Below, piece by piece: positions 32,096-42,216 of a stretch of DNA of 64,000 nucleotides; position 1 is the first letter of the stretch, and each line of letters begins with the position of its first letter. A program made the position numbers and the translations under genes. The notes under the pieces were generated by a model that was not told where the DNA came from, searched no databases, and was given only the letters and a program-made list of their open reading frames with translations. Origin of the DNA: Hofstenia miamia (taxonomy: Eukaryota; Xenacoelomorpha; Acoela); assembly GCA_004352715.1 (NCBI GenBank), contig SCFE01000002.1:169427-233426 (forward strand). The letters are read 5' to 3'.

Positions 32096-34417
32096 TTATG
32101 ATCGTTTGCCCTTGCTAATTACTGAATCAAGCATAATAGATAGCTCTTGGTGATCAATTATACCATCCTTATTGGTATCGTATGTCTCAAACTTTTCTTC
32201 CACAATTGTAGAGAATTTTCGTTTCAAATCGCTTGGGACAGAGTTGATTAGAACGTCAAATTCTGTTTTCGAGATTCCTTTTTGATTATCCATTAATTCA
32301 ACATCAGCTGCCAATTTTTGAAGTAGAGATCTGTCCATAGCCTGCATTTTTTCTTCAACTTGTACAAAGTATGATTGTTTCAAACGTTCAAAATCATCTC
32401 GCACTGTGGAAAGCTTAATGTTTTCTTCTCTCATCTTCACGAAAACCTCTTTGTATTTTGCAAGTTGCTTCCTGAGTTCTGCAAGTTCATATTCCAGATG
32501 ATTCCTTTCAACTTCGAGATCACCTTTATCACTTTCCAGTCTTTCATTTTCACATGACATATTTTCTTTTTCATTTTCTTTATCCTCAACTTCCTTCTGT
32601 AACTTTCTGATTTTCTTTTCTAAAGATGTAACCACTTCTAGCTCGTTTGTGTATTGCTGGGAAATTTTCATATTTTGTTCATTTAAATCAATAACTTGTC
32701 GTAGCGTACTATTGTTGCTGTCCGACAACTTTGAGTTTTCATCAGATATCTTCGACAAACTGTCAGACAATTTTGAAATGTCATCTCTTAACTTTTCGTT
32801 ATCAGTCTTTAGTTTATCCAGTTTCTCCTCAAGATCCTTAACCTCATTCTTCAAAGATTCTATTTTCTTTTCGGCTTCTTCATTATTTGCATTTGATCTC
32901 TCTTTATCGGCGTTTAGACGTTCAATTTCCAATTTGCATTTGACAATTGCCTCCTCCACTTCCTTATTTTGTGTATCCACTTTGTTTTTTTGTTCTGTGA
33001 GCTCTTCGACTTTGTTTTCGAGCTCCTTGCGTTTAGCCCGAATTTCATCAAGCTCTGCATTGAGTCTGTCCACAGAATCATTCAGTTTCCTGCAATTACT
33101 CTCTGAATTTTCAAAGTCTTTCTTTAATCCTTCAACATGTTCACTTTGGACATTTATTTGGTCTTTTAATGTTCCCACTATATTTTCAAGTTCGGATTTT
33201 TCAGCTTCTAAGGAACTAATTTTAGCATTTAAAATTTCATTCTGTGAATTTAAAGTTGTTTTTGTAGAAACGATTTCTGAATGAAGAGTCTGAAGCTCTT
33301 TAAATTCCTTGAGAACAGCAATGTAATCATTATTTATTGCACTGTGTCTCTTGGCAGAATCCTCTAATTCTTGATCTTTGACATCATTCATATGTTTCAA
33401 CTCCTTGTTAAGTTTTTCATTTGATGAGCTAACATCTTGAACTGAAACTAAACTAATCTTGGTTTCTTTCAATTCTTCTGTCAATGTTTGCACTTTTAAT
33501 TCTACGTCACTCAAACTAGCAGAGAGTTTCTCATTATCTGAATGGAGTTTATCTTTTTCAGTCTTGTAATTTTCAAATGTTTGATTTAATTTCTGATTGT
33601 CTTCTTTAGCACTCATTAACTCTTCCCGATAGGAATGATTTTCTGCAATCAATTTTGAGCTCTCTTCTTGAAGCATTGATGCTTTTTCCATCAATGAACT
33701 GTTTGCATTAAGGTCTGAGAGGAATTTTTGAAAATCTTTCGCATTTTGGGATAATTTTCCATTTTCACCAGTAAATTTTCTTACTTCTTTTTGGAGATCC
33801 TCAATGTTCTTCAATAGTTTGCTACTATCCACTGTAACGTTGTTTTGCTTCTGACCGTCAACAATCTTTTGCAGCATTCCAAGTTGATTACGCATTTCAG
33901 AAACTTTTGTATTTAAATTTTTAACTGTTACTTCCTTCTCTATAAGTTCCCTTTTGGCTCTATCGTAGTCTGTATTTACTTGTACAAACCTTTGTTCTCC
34001 AGCAATAATCTGAGTTTTCAAAGTGGGATACAAAGCAGTAAGCTCAATAGTGAGCGTTCCACTATGGCCCAATCCACTCCTCAAGGTAAGAGTTTGTTTC
34101 CAGAGTTTATCTTGTTCTAATAATCCCAGACCTGCTACGCCGAAAGCCATAAACTGATCTTTGGTGAACGTGTTCTTATCAAAAATAGTAAAATACAGCT
34201 CATTCACATTTTCTTCAACGTCAAACTCAAACTCTTCATTCCAAACCGGATCCAGATTATTATCAACTACTTTCGTTTTCTTTCGATGAAATCCACACTC
34301 AACAATCACGTAGGGGTCGCTTTTAGACAGCACTTCCTTCGATATCAAGTCATTTCCGCAGATGACTTTGCATTTCAGCTTTCCCAAGGTATTCGGTGGA
34401 AGCCCAGGGGAAGTCAT
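32096..34417 (-). CDS. C2 domain / coiled-coil / EF-hand protein, paralogue 3 (773 aa)
   Basis: Longest of the three paralogues, an uninterrupted 773-codon frame starting MTSPGLPPNTLGKLKCK. The C2 domain (about 10-130) has SKEVLSKSDPYVIVEC, NNLDPVWNEEFEFDVEENVN and FTIFDKNTFTKDQFMAFGV. About 550 residues of coiled coil follow, including a Glu/Lys-rich insert (from NVQSEHVEGLKKDFENSESN to EKKIESLKNEVKDLEEKL) that is shorter or absent in the other two. The EF pair has MDNQKGISKTEF (loop one residue short) and canonical DTNKDGIIDHQE at about 747-758. TCTAAC, a good branch-point match, and TTTTTAG lie just before the ATG, with the AG ending 5 nt upstream. Likely a calcium-sensitive structural or scaffold protein; partners unknown. 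Confidence 0.93.
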   Translation of the reverse strand: MTSPGLPPNTLGKLKCKVICGNDLISKEVLSKSDPYVIVECGFHRKKTKVVDNNLDPVWNEEFEFDVEENVNELYFTIFDKNTFTKDQFMAFGVAGLGLLEQDKLWKQTLTLRSGLGHSGTLTIELTALYPTLKTQIIAGEQRFVQVNTDYDRAKRELIEKEVTVKNLNTKVSEMRNQLGMLQKIVDGQKQNNVTVDSSKLLKNIEDLQKEVRKFTGENGKLSQNAKDFQKFLSDLNANSSLMEKASMLQEESSKLIAENHSYREELMSAKEDNQKLNQTFENYKTEKDKLHSDNEKLSASLSDVELKVQTLTEELKETKISLVSVQDVSSSNEKLNKELKHMNDVKDQELEDSAKRHSAINNDYIAVLKEFKELQTLHSEIVSTKTTLNSQNEILNAKISSLEAEKSELENIVGTLKDQINVQSEHVEGLKKDFENSESNCRKLNDSVDRLNAELDEIRAKRKELENKVEELTEQKNKVDTQNKEVEEAIVKCKLEIERLNADKERSNANNEEAEKKIESLKNEVKDLEEKLDKLKTDNEKLRDDISKLSDSLSKISDENSKLSDSNNSTLRQVIDLNEQNMKISQQYTNELEVVTSLEKKIRKLQKEVEDKENEKENMSCENERLESDKGDLEVERNHLEYELAELRKQLAKYKEVFVKMREENIKLSTVRDDFERLKQSYFVQVEEKMQAMDRSLLQKLAADVELMDNQKGISKTEFDVLINSVPSDLKRKFSTIVEEKFETYDTNKDGIIDHQELSIMLDSVISKGKRS

Positions 34418-36392
34418 TTTACCTAAAAATTTAGGTTAGACTTTGAAGAAAAATCAATATTTTATAGGAACTCAAATGTGCTATAAGAACCTTAAAAATA
34501 TTTATCCTTCATTTTAAACGTCGCCAATACCTGATGACTAGATAATCAAATCCCTGCAATTTAAGGTAATTGAACCTTTTTGGACATTTTTGATATGTTC
34601 TGTAATACTTCAAACAGACAAGTGAATATCTCATGTTGAATAGTGCTTCAATAATTTTTAATGCAATTTCAAAGACTTTACAGAAGTGTTTTAAGCAGCG
34701 TTAATGTTTAGTAAAGCAATTTTTGTGAACATCGCAAAATGGAAACTAATTTGAATTTTATCATGAAAATATTGTAATAGTAATCTCGCATTTAATTAAT
34801 AGTATAAATTTTTTACAATAATATGTTTTAATACAAACTCTTCAATAGAAAAACGTAATTTAATATCTTAAAATGTTGCGTTATTATCTTAGAACGCACA
34901 TCTGTAAAGTACATTTAAAGAAATTAACGACTCAAAAAGACTCTTTAATGATGCGTTTTAGTGCTTAATGTACTTTCAAAGTTACTAACGCAATCATTTG
35001 CATGCAATGTAAAATGCCTTATAATATTGAATGAAGGAAAAATCTTAACAGAGGAAAGAATTTTTACATTTAAACAAGCAGGAATATGAATAAAAATATT
35101 CAAAAAGATTAGCAATAAGAAGTAATATATTAATTATTCTTCAGCAGAAAACTGGAAAATTGACTGTTCCTAAATTATTGATAAAAATTCGTATGGGTGT
35201 GTGAGCTTCTAAATTCTAAAAGTAATAAAAAATATGCAATCAGAACTGTTAAATTGGAGGCTATATCTGATTCATCTACTAAAATGTGTTTAGCAAATTA
35301 AGCAATTATTAAAAAACACTAATTAAGGGACACTATCAAAAACTATAAAAACTTTGTTTACATTTGTGCCATTGGCAAAATCATTACTATATATGTTGGA
35401 AATTACTATTGCTATAGAGTAAAAATCTTGTTCGAAAATCCTAATGAAGTTAACTAAAACTTGCACCATTTATTGGTCTAACTAAATAAAACATTGTTGA
35501 CCCTAAATATATAATACATTTGAAGTAGATATGGTAGATGTACATATGTTGTTTCAAAAAAATTCGCATAGAAGCAGTACTAGCCTTTGGAACAGGTTTG
35601 CGTGCAAAAACAATTGAATCTAAATATTGTGCGTAAGCCCTTAAGAGCTACGTCGCTTTTTGACTTCATACCATGTGAAAATGCTTTTCAAAATGAGAAA
35701 ACTTAAAAATTACTCTACGATTTCTTACCTGAATCAGTAAAGCTTTGCATTCAAAGACACTAGTAGTAAAATAAAGCTTAATATTTTAAATTCCTAACAA
35801 GCTGTTGACACATGTTTACAAACAGTTTAATTAGAATTTCTGGAAAATAGAGACACAAGAAATACATGACAACTATTTCAATAAATCCTTTATCACCATA
35901 TTACAGCTGGAAGCTTTGGCAGAAATTGATACAAAATTAATTAAAAAACATAAAATACTGTTAAACTCGCTTAGATAATCTTGCTTGCAATTGAAATATA
36001 AATTTTTAGAAAATCGCAATTTCATTGATATAGTGATATTTATATGTCGTTATTGCTAGTGTGGAGTAATTGCAAACGTAATTTCCTGTGGGTATTATGC
36101 ATGTGGCTGGAACTGGGTCTTAGGCATAAATATTTCAGTAGAATTTGAACGAGAACTGAAGAAAATGGTACCACGAATGTACAAAATATTACTCATAATT
36201 TTTGCAATTTTATTCAAAATGACGTGGGAGCGCATACAACCGAATCTGAAAGTTTTATGTGAAAGGTATTAAGCAAAACTGGAATACAATTCTGTTCGAA
36301 TAATAAGCATTGGGAACAATACAATTCTAGTATAGTAGTCTCAGAATCATATAATCTACCATAGTTAGATGAATAGAGATACTTAGGCTTGC

Positions 36393-36431
<39 letters not shown>

Positions 36432-37057
36432 ATTAGAGCCTGGCGTTATACCTATACCGAAAACGGAGGCTTAAGACATAGAAGTTTGGAAAATTATGAA
36501 ATTTCTTAAGAAAATTCTATTAATAATGCAATAACAGTTATATGGATAATTTGCACACAAAATGTTGTCGTACATACTTTAACAAAAACGAGCTATTTAT
36601 AGATTTTTTCATAAAAAATCAGATTTTCAAAATCCGTCCGTTCGGATCAAGATGCCTTTATTTCTTTGCAAAGCAAAAATATTAATTATGAAATTAAATT
36701 TTTTTTAAATTTATACTCGAGGTCGAAAAGTCCATTGCATAGACTATTTATATATTTAAAAGTTTTAATATAATTTAGTTGTAGTTTGTAGCTTTTTACT
36801 GTTATTTACAGCAATCAATTTTCTTCGACTCTAATGGTGATATTTAACGTTGTTCCATGGCCTGGTTTAAAATTCCATTTTGTCGGAAACTAATGTTCAA
36901 TAAAACGCATTCATGTTTGTAATTAATATAGGGTTGTTTTAGGCAATATAGTCCAAATTTACAAAACAATTTTATTTTACATTGGAATCCAACAATGTCA
37001 TTTAATTGATATTGCTATGGTATATTACAACTGAATTGGTAGTTTATATATATATAT
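34418..37057. other. Upstream region of paralogue 3, candidate 5' UTR intron
   Basis: AT-rich and non-coding. On the minus strand CTGATTCAG followed by GTAAGAAAT (exon end at 35729) is a strong donor that could pair with the acceptor before the ATG of the 32096-34417 gene, giving an intron of about 1.3 kb (34423-35728). It also holds a dispersed repeat fragment (36163-36222) and (TA)n at 36395-36435. Confidence 0.4.
36163..36222. repeat. Dispersed repeat, copy B
   Basis: GGTACCACGAATGTACAAAA then TATTACTCATAATTTTTGCA matches the end of the copies at about 9077-9132 and 61722-61773. Confidence 0.5.
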
Positions 37058-37503
37058 NNNNNNNNNNNNNNNNNNNNNNNNNNNNNNNNNNNNNNNNNNN
37101 NNNNNNNNNNNNNNNNNNNNNNNNNNNNNNNNNNNNNNNNNNNNNNNNNNNNNNNNNNNNNNNNNNNNNNNNNNNNNNNNNNNNNNNNNNNNNNNNNNNN
37201 NNNNNNNNNNNNNNNNNNNNNNNNNNNNNNNNNNNNNNNNNNNNNNNNNNNNNNNNNNNNNNNNNNNNNNNNNNNNNNNNNNNNNNNNNNNNNNNNNNNN
37301 NNNNNNNNNNNNNNNNNNNNNNNNNNNNNNNNNNNNNNNNNNNNNNNNNNNNNNNNNNNNNNNNNNNNNNNNNNNNNNNNNNNNNNNNNNNNNNNNNNNN
37401 NNNNNNNNNNNNNNNNNNNNNNNNNNNNNNNNNNNNNNNNNNNNNNNNNNNNNNNNNNNNNNNNNNNNNNNNNNNNNNNNNNNNNNNNNNNNNNNNNNNN
37501 NNN
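37058..37503. other. Assembly gap, 446 N, in a (TA)n tract
   Basis: Flanked on both sides by TATATA. The non-round length suggests an estimated size. Confidence 0.97.
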
Positions 37504-37505
37504 TA

Positions 37506-37536
<31 letters not shown>

Positions 37537-40486
37537 ATATATATATAAATGCCAAATATACAATTGATTTTTCACAGTCATACCGATACCCAATTGATAC
37601 CCGGTATTTTGTGTGATACCGATTTGACTCCCAAAATGTTTATCCTGCCGACCTATTATATATATATATATATATATGCTTATTTATTAATTAATTTTTT
37701 ACGTATTTACAGCGCCTTGCTACAAGAGTCCAAGCCATATTAATTCAGTAAACTATGCTTAATTCGAACTCAATTTTTTTATATGAAGGAAAACCCAGGC
37801 TCAAATATATTATAATGATAGAAAATACTGGGCATTTGATACAAATTTGGCCCAATCTAAGCAAAATTACAAATTACTATGAAAAAATGGAATGTCTGCA
37901 ACACACGCAACTCAACTCAACTTTCTGGCATGCGCACAAATTTCTTGCCTGACAAGTTGTGAATTTATGCATTTCGTTTATTCTAGTAATCAGGTAAGCT
38001 GAATAAATTTTTAGTAATTGGTAACCCTAATGGAAAGTTATGATATATATGTGGAATAATTAAATTTTACATGTATTAAATATCTTACAGAGCAATGAAA
38101 TGTTTCCAAGCTTTCATGTAAACTGACATAAAACTAAAAATGAAATTTCTTATACTTACAATAAGGTATAGCTGCATATAAATCGGGGTATTGAACAATT
38201 AAATGATATTTGAGGATAAAAATACCTGTTACTCGAAAGTATATACTTGAAATTTTTCAGAAATACATGTACGTAGATGATGTTTAATTGAAATTTTGGG
38301 TTCTTGTCATTTGGTTTTGGAAAATTTGTTCCTTCAAAGATAGAAATTAATGCAGCAATTCTGCACCTTCTCGTCATACCAGTTGCATTAGCAGCAGTTG
38401 GGATAATCCTAAGCCCACTTAGAATGGAACTCAAATCACGGACTACTGAACACATTCTTGTTTGCTTGCTCTGATTAAATTATTATTGATGTTTATGATA
38501 TATTGACATACTTGCTATTTTCTGAATACCTCATAATACGCACTTGAAAAAGCTGGGTTCTAGATAACTCTACTTGATAATTGGTAAATGCGATACTTGT
38601 CAATACCTTGATATAGACGTGAATTTTTTAGATATTCGTCCTGCTGTTTTGAACGTCTTTAAGTATCAGCGACTACATATTTATATTAACTTACTTTCTC
38701 CATGTTCAGTTTTTGTTTATAGCTTCGCTTTTCTTTCAGTTTCTGATTAGTTTATTATTGTTCACCATTTTTGTTTAATTTTGTCCAGATTTCTTCCTTC
38801 CTGTTTGTGTCTGCCCTACATAGTTTATCCACACTAATTTAATTTAGGATATAGGGGCTGACTGACCTTCAATGTGGTGTTCTGTTATTTAAATTTTTTT
38901 TTAGAAATACTCTGTTAATCTTACATAAATAGTTAATAATTGAAAGGTGCTGGTATTGTGAAGGGCATGACACACTGAGTGTTTTTTAGTGCAATGGTGA
39001 TAAGAGAATGTGCACACGTTTCCTAGACCTGAGCATCTTCCTTGTGTAGAAAATATAGAAAAATATAAAGTAAAGAGCAATAAGCACTGTTTATTTTGAT
39101 TCAATTAATCAAATGTTTAAGATCAGTAGAATTTTTTCAGATCAATCATATATCCGTTTTCATTCTCAGCAAAGTGACAATTCAACAACGTTGCATTACT
39201 TAAATTTGAATCTTTATTTTCCTGATAAATTGAAAAAAATTCCTGATTACTTAAGTTTTTGTGCATTCTTTATTTTTTAGGAGGGCTATTTAAAATGATT
39301 CAATCAATATTTTTACCAAGTTTGGGTAGGAGATGTAAAAAAAATTGTCCCAAGCAAAAAGCTCCCAACTCTGAATACCAAGCACATGAAAATCCAAACT
39401 AGGCAAAATCTCAATGGTGAGAAAGGTAAAAAACAATTTAAGTTATAATAAAAATATGATACAACTTTACAGAATAATTTCAATGTCGTAGAATGTTTTG
39501 TTCATATTCTTAGTTACTAGTAACTGAAAATGAAGTACTGATACTACCAACATATCAAACTTTTCTACAGCAATAAATATAAAAAAATGGGTTTTAAATA
39601 TCACTTTTGAGTAAATAACCCCTCTCAATGCAACAGCATAAAGATTCCAATGAGATTTATGCTACCTTGACTTCCGATAACCTCGTCTCCAATTTTAGTT
39701 CAATGCTGTAAAGTACATGCGTACATACAATCTAACATAGTCTGTTAGACACAGATTTGCAAAGTTTGAAATTGAACAAAATAGATGCCGAACTTATTGC
39801 AAATGATTAGTCATACTTAAATTGTTTTTTAAATAAAAAATATTTTCTAAGATCTTTTCTTTCTCACTTTTGCGGATGCATGCGAAGGATTTTCTTAGGG
39901 AACGTGGGGGTAAATTTGCTCATTATCAGTAGTATACTCTAGAAAACGTAAATTACCTTCACTAGATTCCGATGTGAAAGACATGTTAGAATAATCACTG
40001 AACAGCTTCTCACTTAGTCAACTATGGTATTGTTTGATTTAGGCATAAGTGATAGTTTAGTTAACTTTTATGTAATGTATATTTACCGACCTATAAAATG
40101 TTTAGTGAGATATTTCATATGGAAGCAAAAGAAACATTGCACTTACTAGAAATTCTGAATTTCAATATTATGTATGTCGTCTTAATTCATGTACATGGCA
40201 ATAAGTTGCAATGTAAAAAGGAATCGACAATTTTGATAAGAACCGTGGGCAGATTCCAGTTAATATATAGTAGCTAGCAGAATACACAAAGGATTTTCTA
40301 AATACCACAGCATTGTATTTGGTTAAGATTAGTTCATTTCGAGGTTTCCCGCTTGATATTTTAAATTATGAGAATTGTGGATGCCTTTTATCTTTCCTAA
40401 TATTATTTATTGTAACTTGAAATTGCTTTAGATACATATAATTTATTTGCGACTTGTACCAACATCTCTTAATCTTTGTAATTTTT
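37504..40486. other. Intergenic or intronic sequence with two exon-like segments
   Basis: No named gene. On the minus strand 38388-38455 (DLSSILSGLRIIPTAANA then a GTATGA donor) and 39957-39997 (TTCAG acceptor, DYSNMSFTSESSE, GTAATT donor) look like short exons. They could be exons of an unidentified minus-strand gene or chance. Confidence 0.3.
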
Positions 40487-41189
40487 TCAAACAGGCTTAG
40501 TGGTCTCGCTAGGAGCTTTCTCTGCTAACAAAATTGACGTACATTTTATTTGAAAATTTACTTTCCTAAGCACATACTGTACATGAAAATCCCACTTCAA
40601 GTTCGTTTCAATATAAATACCAAGATATTTATATTTATATTACAATAATAGTTATCTATGCTATCGCATCGTTCAGTTTTTTTGTTAGTTTCATTATTCG
40701 ATACAAATTTTGGTGTTAATGCCAAACTTAGATCATACATAATATTTATAGTTCCCATTAGCGTTGTCATAAGAGATATCATAGCAATTTGCCTTCTTAA
40801 GGTAAGCAGCATCTAACTGGCTTAATGAGGGAACAAATGTATAACTTTCTACAAGGTTTTTGAAGTTACAACATTCTAAACACTCCTGATTTGCATCACC
40901 AATTACGAAAACAAAAGCATGAGGAAATTTTGCAATACATTTCTTAATTGCGTTTCCTAGCATTGAATTTGCTCTTCTTCTACTACGATCAGATTGTAGA
41001 TAAATGTTGATAATAATAACTACTGAGAAATCACCAGTAAATATGCTGGATGACAGACAATTGCCACCACCTCCAGATGTATTCATAATATTAGTAAGAT
41101 CCCGTCTTGCATATGCAAGTAGTAGTTATTAATATGAATTTCTTCATCTTTTATACGCGATGATAACTTAGTTTCCTGTAGCATTATTA

Positions 41190-41190
<1 letters not shown>
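40487..41190 (-). pseudogene. APE-type LINE relic: endonuclease fused to RT tail
   Basis: On the minus strand 41190-40733 reads QETKLSSRIKDEEIHINNYY, then SVVIIINIYLQSDRSRRRAN and HAFVFVIGDANQECLE. These are the ETK and central blocks of an AP-endonuclease (EEP) domain. After a short spacer it continues at about 40627 with YLGIYIETNLKWDFHVQYVL and ends at a stop at 40487-40489. That second part is the C-terminal end of a LINE reverse transcriptase, so the whole RT palm is deleted. A single N lies 107 bp beyond it at 41297. Confidence 0.75.

Positions 41191-41192
<2 letters not shown>

Positions 41193-41220
<28 letters not shown>
41193..41220. repeat. (TA)n microsatellite
   Basis: Fourteen TA units directly beyond the LINE relic. 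Confidence 0.95.
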
Positions 41221-42171
41221 GAAGAGACCTAATATACATTAAACAATTGATTTAAGAATATAGATCCTCAAGTAACAACGAGAAATATTCATGCANTTTT
41301 ATTTGTTTTGTAGGGATGGGATCCGGATAGTGAATTGACTAAACCGGATACCGGATAACATATTGTTGAATTATTACTAGGGCAACCAGAAGTATGATTT
41401 TAAAAAAAATATGACCTTATTTTTATGCCACAACATGACGGAATTTAGTTAAATTTGCCAAAAAATGTGACCATCCATTTTTCAAAATGATCCATTAAAC
41501 GTTTTTTATTACTGAGAACAAGATATAAAACAAATACAAAAACTTTTGCATAGTATGAAGTCATATTTTTAAAGCAACTATTATACTAAATTATAATAAC
41601 TGCACATACCTTTCCAGATATTATTGTGGTGAAGATTTCAGTCATAGGCATGAAAGTTTTATCAACATAGAGAAACTTCTCTCACTGCAGCCAATGTTGC
41701 TTGACATTTTCATAATCTAGCATACAATTCCGATAAAATGTCCTTCTCTTTTTCTTCCATTATAGCAGTGAAGCCGTTATTTTCTAATCGTGATTTTGAT
41801 ATAGGCGTTTATTTCGCAGGTATCATTTTCAAGATCAAGGGTGTGGGTAATACCAACATGAGGTGGAATTTCAACTCGGTCAAACATTCAACAACTTTGA
41901 TTTTTTATGATAGCAGCCTTAGTTAAAGCAATTAGATTGTCAACCCTTATATATTATGCCTGAATACGCATTGCACAATTTTGCAACACGTGTTTCTTGC
42001 AAAATCCATGAAATGATAATGTATATAGTTCCTTTAATATTTTTCCAGGTGCTACATACATGGCCAGTCCTAGAAACGCGGCGACCAGTGGTTCGAGTCG
42101 GATCGATTTCGGTCAATAATTAGCTAGCAATATATATAGATATATATATGCTATGGAAAATGCGAAAACCT

Positions 42172-42202
<31 letters not shown>

Positions 42203-42216
42203 ATGTGTGTGTGTAT
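41221..42216. other. Intergenic sequence with hAT-like CCGGAT repeats and a TA/TG microsatellite
   Basis: TAGGGATGGGATCCGGATAG and ACCGGATACCGGAT near 41314-41358 resemble a transposon end. (TA)n followed by (TG)n occupies about 42170-42214. No gene recognised. Confidence 0.4.

Noticed and set aside
9785-34417. The three paralogues as an operon
   Set aside because: About 9 kb separates each gene, with piggyBac, LINE and other insertions between. Same-strand tandem duplication explains the layout.
40490-40545. Apparent minus-strand exon with reading QRKLLARPLSLFEKITKIKR
   Set aside because: The region is better explained as the tail of a LINE reverse transcriptase read in another frame.
42085-42115. 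tRNA-like GGTTCGAGTC box
   Set aside because: No acceptor stem, anticodon arm or A box could be paired around it.
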